From contig OZ038317.1 of assembly GCA_964035775.1 (NCBI GenBank), positions 25,211,661 through 25,275,660 on the forward strand: a DNA stretch of 64,000 nucleotides. The letters are read 5' to 3'. This stretch comes from Osedax frankpressi (taxonomy: Eukaryota; Annelida; Polychaeta; Sabellida; Siboglinidae). This document shows, piece after piece, positions 34,613 through 48,457 of this stretch. A program made the position numbers and the translations under genes. Below the pieces are notes generated by a model that was given only the letters and a program-made list of their open reading frames with translations, did not search any database and was not told the origin of the DNA. Numbering within the stretch: the first letter of the stretch is position 1; every line of letters begins with the position of its first letter.

Positions 34613-36546
34613 CTGTAATATTAAGTTATCATTAATAATTATGTATGCGAAAGTATAAAAGATGTTGACATAGCTATTTACAAATATATATTACATTTAA
34701 ATATTAATAATATATATTTTTCTCATAAATTGATATAAATATAAATTATTCTTTAAATGATCTAAAAACAAATATTACCTTATTTCCTTTATAATATGTT
34801 ATTTTTATAGGTTCCAAAATATCATCAATATAATTTATTGATTTCATTTCTTTTACAACACTATCTAACAACAATAATATATATATATTATATTTATTAT
34901 ATATTATATTATTATATATATATTTAAGAATTTTTGTAAGCGAACCATATTGACAGATAATTTTATGGATGAATATTATAAACATGTTTAGATTTTTAAA
35001 TGTAGATTAATATCGAATGTATTTGTATTACGAAATATTAATACGCCCGTGTAAATATATAAAAGATATTAAATTATGAAGACGTTGTTCGTGAGGATGC
35101 CATTAACCGATATCCGAAAGAATCACCAAAAAAACGCAAAAAGATTTCACAATAGATTCGTTTGACTTATGTACGAGGAAGAGTCTTTTCAGCAGTTGCA
35201 ATCCTAGAGAACAATAATACATGAATATTAATCAATGTACGCAGTATGCTAGCCAACCTATGGTAGGTGATGCTATAGCAATAGGCACTACGTATACGTT
35301 TACAAAATAGCGTATATATTGTATACGTACCTTGGTCTTTAATAGTTGTTTGTGCTCCAGAGGGTATCATGAACTGCATCAACAATACACCTACGTTATT
35401 GAAGGGTGTCGTTAAGGAACTAACTCCATTAAGAATAAAGTACGTATCTAAAACACAACTAACGAGACACTGACAAATTCTAGTGTATAATATATATTTT
35501 GTTTTAATTGATTATATATTATTACTTCCTGTATAAATATTGTATAATACATTTTGTATTAATATATATTAATTGTTTTAATTATTAGTATTTGCAAATT
35601 ACGTTTATGATTAATAGATAACTAATTCATGATAATCGTCCTATATACCAATCTCAAAAGTACATATAGTAATAATAAGTATATCTTAAAAACCTATTGT
35701 TTTTACTATGTTCTTACAATTGGCATTCTCATCATAATTCATTATAATATATTAATAATTCATAATTAATTATTACTATTTAATGAGAACACGTTTTAAA
35801 ATATGGAATATAAATACAAAATAGAATCGTTTTATATAAAAATATAATTAATAGTTAAAAATGCAATTCCTCAAATGCTATTATAATCTGCAAGCTAGTT
35901 ATACTATTAAACTCAAAAATAAATGGTAAATTAACTTTATATTGTCAATTTGAGGTTTAAACAAGAAATCAATTATATGTTATTAATATCGTAACTGTGT
36001 ATGCCAGTAACGCATGGCAACGAATACATTAGGAAGTCGATTAAAGGAGCATGTTCCATGTTGGTATTTATAGAATGCAGCATTGACGAAATAAGATTCC
36101 TCCTGTGGGAGAAATCTTTGTCTTCGTTCAATATTAAACAGTCTGTAAAAACAATTATATATATATATATATATATATATATTACATATATAATTATAGA
36201 AAAGTATATTTTTAGTTTAACATATTTAGTTGATTCATTTAAAAAATATAAATAACTTAGTAGAAAATAATCAAAGTTCTATATAAATAATGGACACAAT
36301 AGAAATCAAGAATTTCATATTATAATCAACATTGCGTTATGCAATTATCTAGAGTATAAATCAGAAGTACAAATGTGAAATTGTAGAGAGATGTGGAATG
36401 CATATAGGTAATATAACCGTGCATCATGGTAACATGGGACAGTCTGTATAGGTCAACTAGTAAGCAGGGCTTGTTATCGAATTTTGCTGCATGTTTTAGC
36501 ATGTAGCTACCGCATCCAGAATCCACAAAATATCTGGGATTTGACT
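34556..36546 (-). CDS. Unidentified helical (ARM/HEAT-like) protein, C-terminal six exons
   Basis: Minus-strand exons 36546-36418, 36142-35996, 35447-35331, 35203-35108, 34864-34779 and 34612-34556. The first four introns are phase 1 and the last is phase 0; the six exons join to 632 nt, a 210-residue C-terminal part with stop TGA at 34558-34556. Seen: FVDSGCGSYMLKHAAKF and KPCLLVDLYRLSHV at the start, repeated amphipathic helices (VGVLLMQFMIPSG, GLQLLKRLFLVHKS, IVKSFCVFLVILSD), then a charged tail ending ELLCDSLIKSIQDIKN. The helix pattern resembles armadillo/HEAT proteins, but I do not recognise the family. The exons are clearly richer in G and C than their surroundings, which supports coding. 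The 5' part is missing; the minisatellite block starts only 36 bases upstream of the first exon found. Acceptors at 36142 and 34864 are preceded by (TA)n. Confidence 0.68.
34779..34864 (-). CDS. ARM-like gene, exon E
   Basis: Reads SVVKEMKSINYIDDILEPIK then ITYYKGNK. Acceptor GTTAG, donor AAG|GTAATA, phase 0. Confidence 0.62.
35108..35203 (-). CDS. ARM-like gene, exon D
   Basis: Reads LQLLKRLFLVHKSNESIVKS then FCVFLVILSDI, a helix pair. Acceptor CTCTAG, donor G|GTTAAT. Confidence 0.62.
35331..35447 (-). CDS. ARM-like gene, exon C
   Basis: Reads TYFILNGVSSLTTPFNNVGV then LLMQFMIPSGAQTTIKDQ. Acceptor TTTAG, donor G|GTACGT. Confidence 0.62.
35996..36142 (-). CDS. ARM-like gene, exon B
   Basis: Reads CLILNEDKDFSHRRNLISSM to PLIDFLMYSLPCVTGIH. 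Acceptor TACAG, donor A|GTTACG. The opposite strand also has an open frame here, which I regard as a shadow. Confidence 0.6.
36158..36181. repeat. (TA)n upstream of ARM-like exon B
   Basis: Edge 16 nt from the acceptor. Confidence 0.93.
36418..36546 (-). CDS. ARM-like gene, exon A
   Basis: Acceptor CGCAG, donor G|GTTATA. Reads SNPRYFVDSGCGSYMLKHAA and on to LSHVTMMH. The first two bases complete a codon from an upstream exon not found in the window. Confidence 0.6.
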
Positions 36547-36582
36547 CTGCGAAAATAATCGATGTCGAATTAAATGTAATGG

Positions 36583-39372
36583 CGTTATTTAAGATATTCA
36601 GTTATTTATAGACGTTTTTTAAGATATTCAGTTATTTATAGACGTTTTTTAATATATTCAGTTATTTATAGAGATATTTTAAGATATTCAGTTATTTATA
36701 GACGTTCCTTAAGATATTAAGTTTTTTATAGACGTTCTTTAAGAGATTCAGTTATTTATAGACGTTATTTAAGATATTCAGTTACTTATAGACGTTTTTT
36801 AAGATATTTAGTTATGTAATGACGTTCTTTAAGATATTCAGTTATTTATAGACGTTATTTAAGATATTCAGTTATTTATAGACGTTCTTTAAGATATTCA
36901 GTTATTTATAGACGTTATTTAATATATTCAGTTATTTATAGACGTTCTTTAAGAAATTCAGTTATTTAGGGACGTTCTTTAAGATATTCAGTTATTTATA
37001 GACGTTATTTAATATATTCAGTTATTTATAGACATTCTTTAAGATATTCAGTTATTTATAGACGTTTTTTAAGATATTCAGTTACTTATAGACGTTTTTT
37101 AAGATATTTAGTTATGTAATGACGTTCTTTAAGATATTCAGTTATTTATAGACGTTATTTAAGATATTCAGTTATTTATAGACGTTATTTAATATATTCA
37201 GTTATTTATAGACGTTATTTAATATATTCAGTTATTTATAGACGTTCTTTAAGATATTCAGTTATTTATAGACGTTCTTTAAGAAATTCAGTTATTTATA
37301 GACGTTCTTTAAGATATTCAGTTATTTAGGGACGTTATTTAATATATTCAGTTATTTATAGACGTTCTTTAAGATATTCAGTTATGTAATGACGTTCTTT
37401 AAGATATTCAGTTATTTAGAGACGTTCTTTAAGATATTCAGTTATGTAATGACGTTCTTTAAGATATTCAGTTATGTAATGACGTTCTTTAAGATATTCA
37501 GTTATTTATAGACGTTCTTTAAGATATTCAGTTATTTATAGACGTTCTTTAAGATATTCAGTTACTTATAGACGTTTTTTAAGATATTCATTTATGTAAT
37601 GACGTTCTTTAAGATATTCTGTTATTTATAGACGTTCTTTAAGATATTCAGTTATGTAATAACGTTCTTTAAGATATTCAGTTATGTAATGACGTTCTTT
37701 AAGATATTCAGTTATTTATAGACGTTCTTTAAGATATTCAGTTATTTATAGACGTTCTTTAAGATATTCAGTTACTTATAGACGTTTTTTAAGATATTCA
37801 TTTATGTAATGACGTTCTTTAAGATATTCAGTTATTTATAGACGTTATTTAATATATTCAGTTATTTATAGACGTTATTTAATATATTCAGTTATTTATA
37901 GACGTTCTTTAAGATATTCAGTTATTTATAGACGTTATTTAAGATATTCAGTTATTTATAGACGTTCTTTAAGATATTCAGTTATTTATAGACGTTATTT
38001 AATATATTCAGTTATTTATAGACGTTCTTTAAGATATTCAGTTATTTATAGACGTTCTTTAAGATATTCAGTTATTTATAGACGTTATTTAATATATTCA
38101 GTTATTTATAGACGTTCTTTAAGATATTCAGTTATGTAATGACGTTCTTTAAGATATTCAGTTATTTATAGACGTTCTTTAAGATATTCAGTTATTTATA
38201 GACGTTCTTTAAGATATTCAGTTATTTATAGACGTTCTTTAAGATATTCAGTTATTTATAGACGTTCTTTAAGATATTCAGTTATTTATAGACGTTCTTT
38301 AATATATTCAGTTATTTATAGACGTTATTTAAAATATTCAGTTATTTATAGACGTTCTTTAAGATATTCAGTTATGTAATGACGTTCTTTAAGATATTCA
38401 GTTATGTAATGACGTTAATTAAGATATTCAGTTATTTATAGACGTTATTTAATATATTCAGTTATTTATAGACGTTCTTTAAGATATTCAGTTATTTATA
38501 GAGATATTTTAAGATATTCAGTTATTTATAGACGTTCCTTAAGATATTAAGTTTTTTATAGACGTTCTTTAAGAGATTCAGTTATTTATAGACGTTCTTT
38601 AAAATATTCTGTTATTTATAGACGTTCTTTAAGATATTCAGTTATTTATAGACGTTCTTTAAGATATTCAGTTATTTAGAGACTCTCTTTAAGATATTCA
38701 GTTATTTATAGACGTTCTTTAAGATATTCAGTTATTTATAAACGTTATTTAAGATATTCAGTTATTTATAGACGTTCTTTAAGATATTCAGTTATGTAAT
38801 GACGTTCTTTAAGATATTCAGTTATTTATAGACGTTCTTTAAAATATTCAGTTATTTATAGAAGTTCTTTAAGATATTCAGTTATGTAATGACGTTCTTT
38901 AAGATATTCAGTTATTTATAGACTTTCTTTAAGATATTCAGTTATGTAATGACGTTCTTTAAGATATTCAGTTATTTATAGACGTTCTTTAAGATATTCA
39001 GTTATTTATTGACGTTCCTTAAGATATTAAGTTTTTTATAGACGTTCTTTAAGAGATTCAGTTATTTATAGACGTTCTTTAAAATATTCAGTTATTTATA
39101 GACGTTCTTTAAGATATTCAGGTATTTATAGACGTTCCTTAAGATATTCAGTTTTTTATAGAGATATTTTAAGATATTCAGTTATTTATAGACGTTCCTT
39201 AAGATATTCAGTTATTTATAGACGTTCTTTAAGATATTCAGTTATTTATAGACGTTCCTTAAGATATTAAGTTTTTTATAGACGTTCTTTAAGAGATTCA
39301 GTTATTTATAGACGTTCTCTAAAATATTCAGTTATTTATAGACGTTCTTTAAGATATTCAGTTTTTTATAGA
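36583..39372. repeat. 30-bp minisatellite, about 93 copies
   Basis: Unit TTCTTTAAGATATTCAGTTA plus TTTATAGACG. Variants (TTATGTAATGACG, GAGATATTTTAAG, TTCCTTAAGATATTAAG, AAGAGATTC) recur in blocks. Starts 36 bases from exon A of the ARM-like gene and runs straight into the next array. Confidence 0.97.
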
Positions 39373-42300
39373 CTCATTAACTTATTACTCTTGTCTAACA
39401 TTCTCTCTCTTATTGCCTCATTAACTTATTACTCTTGTCTAACATTCTCTCTCTTATTGCCTCATTAACTTATTACTCTTGTCTAACATTCTCTCTCTCT
39501 CTTATTGCCTCATTAACTTATTACTATTGTCTAACATGCTCTCTCTCTCTTATTGCCTCATTAACTTATTACTCTTGTCTAACATTCTCTCTCTCTCTTA
39601 TTGCCTCATTAACTTATTACTCTTGTCTAACATTCTCTCTCTTATTGCCTCATTAACTTATTACTCTTGTCTAACATTCTCTCTCTTATTGCCTCATTAA
39701 CTTATTACTCTTGTCTAACATTCTCTCTCTCTCTTATTGCCTCATTAACTTATTACTCTTGTCTAACATTCTCTCTCTCTCTCTTATTGCCTCATTAACT
39801 TATTACTCTTGTCTAACATTCTCTCTCTCTCTCTTATTGCCTCATTAACTTATTACTCTTGTCTAACATTCTCTCTCTCTCTCTTATTGCCTCATTAACT
39901 TATTACTCTTGTCTAACATTCTCTCTCTCTCTTATTGCCTCATTAACTTATTACTCTTGTCTAACATTCTCTCTCTTATTGCCTCATTAACTTATTACTC
40001 TTGTCTAACATTCTCTCTCTCTTATTGCCTCATTAACTTATTACTCTTGTCTAACATTCTCTCTCTCTCTTATTGCCTCATTAACTTATTACTCTTGTCT
40101 AACATTCTCTCTCTTATTGCCTCATTAACTTATTACTCTTGTCTAACATTCTCTCTCTCTCTCTTATTGCCTCATTAACTTATTACTCTTGTCTAACATT
40201 CTCTCTCTCTCTTATTGCCTCATTAACTTATTACTCTTGTCTAACATTCTCTCTCTTATTGCCTCATTAACTTATTACTCTTGTCTAACATTCTCTCTCT
40301 CTCTTATTGCCTCATTAACTTATTACTCTTGTCTAACATTCTCTCTCTTATTGCCTCATTAACTTATTACTCTTGTCTAACATTCTCTCTCTCTCTTATT
40401 GCCTCATTAACTTATTACTATTGTCTAACATTCTCTCTCTCTCTTATTGCCTCATTAACTTATTACTCTTGTCTAACATTCTCTCTCTCTCTTATTGCCT
40501 CATTAACTTATTACTCTTGTCTAACATTCTCTCTCTTATTGCCTCATTAACTTATTACTCTTGTCTAACATTCTCTCTCTTATTGCCTCATTAACTTATT
40601 ACTCTTGTCTAACATTATCTCTCTCTCTTATTGCCTCATTAACTTATTACTCTTGTCTAACATTCTCTCTATCTCTTATTGCCTCATTAACTTATTACTC
40701 TTGTCTAACATTCTCTCTCTTATTGCCTCATTAACTTATTACTCTTGTCTAACATTTTCTCTCTTATTGCCTCATTAACTTATTACTCTTGTCTAACATT
40801 CTCTCTCTTATTGCCTCATTAACTTATTACTCTTGTCTAACATTCTCTCTCTTATTGCCTCATTAACTTATTACTCTTGTCTAACATTCTCTCTCTTATT
40901 GCCTCATTAACTTATTACTCTTGTCTAACATTCTCTCTCTTATTGCCTCATTAACTTATTACTCTTGTCTAACATTCTCTCTCTTATTGCCTCATTAACT
41001 TATTACTCTTGTCTAACATTGTCTCTCTCTCTTATTGCCTCATTAACTTATTACTATTGTCTAACATGCTCTCTCTCTCTTATTGCCTCATTAACTTATT
41101 ACTCTTGTCTAACATTCTCTCTCTCTCTTATTGCCTCATTAACTTATTACTCTTGTCTAACATTCTCTCTCTTATTGCCTCATTAACTTATTACTCTTGT
41201 CTAACATTCTCTCTCTTATTGCCTCATTAACTTATTACTCTTGTCTAACATTCTCTCTCTCTCTTATTGCCTCATTAACTTATTACTCTTGTCTAACATT
41301 CTCTCTCTCTCTTATTGCCTCATTAACTTATTACTCTTATCTAACATTCTCTCTCTCTCTTATTGCCTCATTAACTTATTACTCTTGTCTAACATTCTCT
41401 CTCTCTCTTATTGCATCATTAACTTATTACTCTTGTCTAACATTCTCTCTCTTATTGCCTCATTAACTTATTACTCTTGTCTAACATTCTCTCTCTCTCT
41501 TATTGCCTCATTAACTTATTACTCTTGTCTAACATTCTCTCTCTCTCTTATTGCCTCATTAACTTATTACTCTTGTCTAACATTCTCTCTCTCTCTTATT
41601 GCCTCATTAACTTATTACTCTTGTCTAACATTCTCTCTCTCTCTTATTGCCTCATTAACTTATTACTCTTGTCTAACATTCTCTCTCTTATTGCCTCATT
41701 AACTTATTACTCTTGTCTAACATTCTCTCTCTTATTGCCTCATTAACTTATTACTCTTGTCTAACATTATCTCTCTCTCTTATTGCCTCATTAACTTATT
41801 ACTCTTGTCTAACATTCTCTCTATCTCTTATTGCCTCATTAACTTATTACTCTTGTCTAACATTCTCTCTCTTATTGCCTCATTAACTTATTACTCTTGT
41901 CTAACATTCTCTCTCTTATTGCCTCATTAACTTATTACTCTTGTCTAACATTCTCTCTCTTATTGCCTCATTAACTTATTACTCTTGTCTAACATTCTCT
42001 CTCTTATTGCCTCATTAACTTATTACTCTTGTCTAACATTCTCTCTCTTATTGCCTCATTAACTTATTACTCTTGTCTAACATTCTCTCTCTCTCTTATT
42101 GCCTCATTAACTTATTACTATTGTCTAACATGCTCTCTCTCTTATTGCCTCATTAACTTATTACTCTTGTCTAACATTCTCTCTCTCTCTTATTGCCTCA
42201 TTAACTTATTACTCTTGTCTAACATTCTATCTCTTATTGCCTCATTAACTTATTACTCTTGTCTAACATTCTCTCTCTTATTGCCTCATTAACTTATTAC

Positions 42301-45300
42301 TCTTGTCTAACATTCTCTCTCTCTCTTATTTCCTCATTAACTTATTACTCTTGTCTAACATTCTCTCTCTCTCTTATTGCCTCATTAACCTATTACTCTT
42401 GTCTAACATTCTCTCTCTCTCTTATTGCCTCATTAACTTATTACTCTTGTCTAACATTCTCTCTCTCTCTTATTGCCTCATTAACTTATTACTCTTGTCT
42501 AACATTCTCTCTCTTATTGCCTCATTAACTTATTACTCTTGTCTAACATTCTCTCTCTCTCTTATTGCCTCATTAACTTATTACTCTTGTCTAACATTCT
42601 CTCTCTCTCTTATTGCCTCATTAACTTATTACTCTTGTCTAACATTCTCTCTCTCTCTTATTGCCTCATTAACTTATTACTCTTGTCTAACATTCTCTCT
42701 CTTATTGCCTCATTAACTTATTATTCTTGTCTAACATTCTCTCTCTCTCTTATTGCCTCATTAACTTATTACTCTTGTCTAACATTCTCTCTCTTATTGC
42801 CTCATTAACTTATTACTCTTGTCTAACATTCTCTCTCTTATTGCCTCATTAACTTATTACTCTTGTCTAACATTCTCTCTCTCTCTTATTGCCTCATTAA
42901 CTTATTACTCTTGTCTAACATTCTCTCTCTCTCTTATTGCCTCATTAACTTATTACTCTTGTCTAACATTCTCTCTCTTATTGCCTCATTAACTTATTAC
43001 TCTTGTCTAACATTCTCTCTCTTATTGCCTCATTAACTTATTACTCTTGTCTAACATTCTCTCTCTCTCTTATTGCCTCATTAACTTATTACTCTTGTCT
43101 AACATTCTCTCTCTCTCTTATTGCCTCATTAACTTATTACTCTTGTCTAACATTCTCTCTCTCTCTCTTATTGCCTCATTAACTTATTACTCTTGTCTAA
43201 CATTCTCTCTCTCTCTTATTGCCTCATTAACTTATTACTCTTGTCTAACATTCTCTCTCTTATTGCCTCATTAACTTATTACTCTTGTCTAACATTCTCT
43301 CTCTCTCTTATTGCCTCATTAACTTATTACTCTTGTCTAACATTCTCTCTCTCTCTTATTGCCTCATTAACTTATTACTCTTGTCTAACATTCTCTCTCT
43401 TATTGCCTCATTAACTTATTACTCTTGTCTAACATTCTCTCTCTCTCTTATTGCCTCATTAACTTATTACTCTTGTCTAACATTCTCTCTCTCTCTTATT
43501 GCCTCATTAACTTATTACTCTTGTCTAACATTCTCTCTCTTATTGCCTCATTAACTTATTACTCTTGTCTAACATTCTCTCTCTCTCTTATTGCCTCATT
43601 AACTTATTACTCTTGTCTAACATTCTCTCTCTTATTGCCTCATTAACTTATTACTCTTGTCTAACATTCTCTCTCTCTCTTATTGCCTCATTAACTTATT
43701 ACTCTTGTCTAACATTCTCTCTCTCTCTTATTGCCTCATTAACTTATTACTCTTGTCTAACATTCTCTCTCTTATTGCCTCATTAATTATTACTCTTGTC
43801 TAACATTCTCTCTCTTATTGCCTCATTAACTTATTACTCTTGTCTAACATTCTCTCTCTTATTGCCTCATTAACTTATTACTCTTGTCTAACATTCTCTC
43901 TCTTATTGCCTCATTAACTTATTACTCTTGTCTAACATTCTCTCTCTCTCTTATTGCCTCATTAACTTATTACTCTTGTCTAACATTCTTTCTCTTATTG
44001 CCTCATTAACTTATTACTCTTGTCTAACATTCTCTCTCTTATTGCCTCATTAACTTATTACTCTTGTCTAACATTCTCTCTCTCTCTTATTGCCTCATTA
44101 ACTTATTACTCTTGTCTAACATTCTCTATCTCTCTTATTGCCTCATTAACTTATTACTCTTGTCTAACATTCTCTCTCTTATTGCCTCATTAACTTATTA
44201 CTCTTGTCTAACATTCTCTCTCTCTCTTATTGCCTCATTAACTTATTACTCTTGTCTAACATTCTCTCTCTTATTGCCTCATTAACTTATTACTCTTGTC
44301 TAACATTCTCTCTCTTATTGCCTCATTAACTTATTACTCTTGTCTAACATTCTCTCTCTTATTGCCTCATTAACTTATTACTCTTGTCTAACATTCTCTC
44401 TCTTATTGCCTCATTAACTTATTACTCTTGTCTAACATTCTCTCTCTTATTGCCTCATTAACTTATTACTCTTGTCTAACATTGTCTCTCTCTCTTATTG
44501 CCTCATTAACTTATTACTATTGTCTAACATACTCTCTCTCTCTTATTGCCTCATTAACTTATTACTCTTGTCTAACATTCTCTCTCTCTCTTATTGCCTC
44601 ATTAACTTATTACTCTTGTCTAACATTCTCTCTCTTATTGCCTCATTAACTTATTACTCTTGTCTAACATTCTCTCTCTTATTGCCTCATTAACTTATTA
44701 CTCTTGTCTAACATTCTCTCTCTCTCTTATTGCCTCATTAACTTATTACTCTTGTCTAACATTCTCTCTCTCTCTTATTGCCTCATTAACTTATTACTCT
44801 TATCTAACATTCTCTCTCTCTCTTATTGCCTCATTAACTTATTACTCTTGTCTAACATTCTCTCTCTCTCTTATTGCATCATTAACTTATTACTCTTGTC
44901 TAACATTCTCTCTCTTATTGCCTCATTAACTTATTACTCTTGTCTAACATTCTCTCTCTCTCTTATTGCCTCATTATCTTATTACTCTTGTCTAACATTC
45001 TCTCTCTCTCTTATTGCCTCATTAACTTATTACTCTTGTCTAACATTCTCTCTCTTATTGCCTCATTAACTTATTACTCTTGTCTAACATTCTCTCTCTT
45101 ATTGCCTCATTAACTTATTACTCTTGTCTAACATTATCTCTCTCTCTTATTGCCTCATTAACTTATTACTCTTGTCTAACATTCTCTCTATCTCTTATTG
45201 CCTCATTAACTTATTACTCTTGTCTAACATTCTCTCTCTTATTGCCTCATTAACTTATTACTCTTGTCTAACATTCTCTCTCTTATTGCCTCATTAACTT

Positions 45301-48060
45301 ATTACTCTTGTCTAACATTCTCTCTCTTATTGCCTCATTAACTTATTACTCTTGTCTAACATTCTCTCTCTTATTGCCTCATTAACTTATTACTCTTGTC
45401 TAACATTCTCTCTCTTATTGCCTCATTAACTTATTACTCTTGTCTAACATTCTCTCTCTCTCTCTTATTGCCTCATTAACTTATTACTATTGTCTAACAT
45501 GCTCTCTCTCTCTTATTGCCTCATTAACTTATTACTCTTGTCTAACATTCTCTCTCTCTCTTATTGCCTCATTAACTTATTACTCTTGTCTAACATTCTA
45601 TCTCTTATTGCCTCATTAACTTATTACTCTTGTCTAACATTCTCTCTCTTATTGCCTCATTAACTTATTACTCTTGTCTAACATTCTCTCTCTCTCTTAT
45701 TGCCTCATTAACTTATTACTCTTGTCTAACATTCTCTCTCTCTCTTATTGCCTCATTAACTTATTACTCTTGTCTAACATTCTCTCTCTCTCTCTCTTAT
45801 TGCCTCATTAACTTATTACTCTTGTCTAACATTCTCTCTCTCTCTTATTGCCTCATTAACTTATTACTCTTGTCTAACATTCTCTCTCTTATTGCCTCAT
45901 TAACTTATTACTCTTGTCTAACATTCTCTCTCTCTCTTATTGCCTCATTAACTTATTACTCTTGTCTAACATTCTCTCTCTCTCTTATTGCCTCATTAAC
46001 TTATTACTCTTGTCTAACATTCTCTCTCTTATTGCCTCATTAACTTATTATTCTTGTCTAACATTCTCTCTCTCTCTTATTGCCTCATTAACTTATTACT
46101 CTTGTCTAACATTCTCTCTCTTATTGCCTCATTAACTTATTACTCTTGTCTAACATTCTCTCTCTTATTGCCTCATTAACTTATTACTCTTGTCTAACAT
46201 TCTCTCTCTCTCTTATTGCCTCATTAACTTATTACTCTTGTCTAACATTCTCTCTCTCTCTTATTGCCTCATTAACTTATTACTCTTGTCTAACATTCTC
46301 TCTCTTATTGCCTCATTAACTTATTACTCTTGTCTAACATTCTCTCTCTTATTGCCTCATTAACTTATTACTCTTGTCTAACATTCTCTCTCTCTCTTAT
46401 TGCCTCATTAACTTATTACTCTTGTCTAACATTCTCTCTCTCTCTTATTGCCTCATTAACTTATTACTCTTGTCTAACATTCTCTCTCTCTCTCTTATTG
46501 CCTCATTAACTTATTACTCTTGTCTAACATTCTCTCTCTCTCTTATTGCCTCATTAACTTATTACTCTTGTCTAACATTCTCTCTCTTATTGCCTCATTA
46601 ACTTATTACTCTTGTCTAACATTCTCTCTCTCTCTTATTGCCTCATTAACTTATTACTCTTGTCTAACATTCTCTCTCTCTCTCTTATTGCCTCATTAAC
46701 TTATTACTCTTGTCTAACATTCTCTCTCTTATTGCCTCATTAACTTATTACTCTTGTCTAACATTCTCTCTCTCTCTTATTGCCTCATTAACTTATTACT
46801 CTTGTCTAACATTCTCTCTCTCTCTTATTGCCTCATTAACTTATTACTCTTGTCTAACATTCTCTCTCTTATTGCCTCATTAACTTATTACTCTTGTCTA
46901 ACATTCTCTCTCTCTCTTATTGCCTCATTAACTTATTACTCTTGTCTAACATTCTCTCTCTTATTGCCTCATTAACTTATTACTCTTGTCTAACATTCTC
47001 TCTCTCTCTTATTGCCTCATTAACTTATTACTCTTGTCTAACATTCTCTCTCTCTCTTATTGCCTCATTAACTTATTACTCTTGTCTAACATTCTCTCTC
47101 TTATTGCCTCATTAACTTATTACTCTTGTCTAACATTCTCTCTCTTATTGCCTCATTAACTTATTACTCTTGTCTAACATTCTCTCTCTTATTGCCTCAT
47201 TAACTTATTACTCTTGTCTAACATTCTCTCTCTTATTGCCTCATTAACTTATTACTCTTGTCTAACATTCTCTCTCTCTCTTATTGCCTCATTAACTTAT
47301 TACTCTTGTCTAACATTCTTTCTCTTATTGCCTCATTAACTTATTACTCTTGTCTAACATTCTCTCTCTTATTGCCTCATTAACTTATTACTCTTGTCTA
47401 ACATTCTCTCTCTCTCTTATTGCCTCATTAACTTATTACTCTTGTCTAACATTCTCTCTCTCTCTTATTGCCTCATTAACTTATTACTCTTGTCTAACAT
47501 TCTCTCTCTTATTGCCTCATTAACTTATTACTCTTGTCTAACATTCTCTCTCTTATTGCCTCATTAACTTATTACTCTTGTCTAACATTCTCTCTCTCTC
47601 TTATTGCCTCATTAACTTATTACTCTTGTCTAACATTCTCTCTCTTATTGCCTCATTAACTTATTACTCTTGTCTAACATTCTCTCTCTTATTGCCTCAT
47701 TAACTTATTACTCTTGTCTAACATTCTCTCTCTCTCTTATTGCCTCATTAACTTATTACTCTTGTCTAACATTCTCTCTCTTATTGCCTCATTAACTTAT
47801 TACTCTTGTCTAACATTCTCTCTCTTATTGCCTCATTAACTTATTACTCTTGTCTTACATTCTCTCTCTTATTGCCTCATTAACTTATTACTATTGTCTA
47901 ACATTCTCTCTCTTATTGCCTCATTAACTTATTACTCTTGTCTAACATTCTCTCTCTTATTGCCTCATTAACTTATTACTCTTGTCTAACATTCTCTCTC
48001 TTATTGCCTCATTAACTTATTACTCTTGTCTAACATTCTCTCTCTTATTGCATCATTAAC
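39373..48060. repeat. 44-50 bp minisatellite with variable (TC)n, about 185-195 copies
   Basis: Core CTTATTGCCTCATTAACTTA, TTACTCTTGTCTAACATT, then (CT)n of variable length, so units are 44, 46, 48 or 50 bases. Contains several higher-order duplications. The many short open frames in it (SLIASLTYYSCLTF and SYCLINLLLLSNILSL) are repeat translations, not genes. Confidence 0.97.
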
Positions 48061-48374
48061 GTGTACATCCTGCACTGCATTTCTACATGTTATTGTATTT
48101 TATTTGAGTTTTATCTCATGTAAGAATTCCTTCAGCCTGTACTGAGTTTTAACATTAAAATATTTGATTTTCAAACATATTACATTTCTCCTATAATTAT
48201 ACTTTGTTATATAATGTTTCAATCATCAACTTCAACATATTTATATGTTTTAATAGATTTATTGAACACTTTTCTTTATCGTACGTTAATTTTAACAATC
48301 TCTCATTTCTTCCCACTCACACTTCCTGTTTCATATCCCTAATTCCTATCCCTACTATCTGCTAGTACATACAG

Positions 48375-48457
48375 AATGTGAAGACTGCACTAGACTCCTC
48401 TGGTTTCAACCTAAACGCCCAACAAGATGGTACTACCCTATTTGTCCCAATACCTAA
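48375..48457 (+). CDS. MRRF: MRRF exon (…PIPK)
   Basis: Acceptor TACAG, reads [20 protein letters not shown] then TLFVPIP, donor AA|GTTGGT. Visibly richer in G and C than its flanks. Confidence 0.85.

Noticed and set aside
36001-36255. 84-codon plus-strand frame starting MPVTHGNEY
   Set aside because: Antisense shadow of ARM-like exon B, running into (TA)n.
36583-39372. CRISPR-like regular 30-bp repeats
   Set aside because: Units are contiguous with no spacers, and the window is animal nuclear DNA.
39435-47115. About thirty overlapping open frames of 73-153 codons (SLIASLTYYSCLTF / SYCLINLLLLSNIL)
   Set aside because: They are translations of the 44-50 bp minisatellite; frames change with the variable (TC)n and no gene signal surrounds them.
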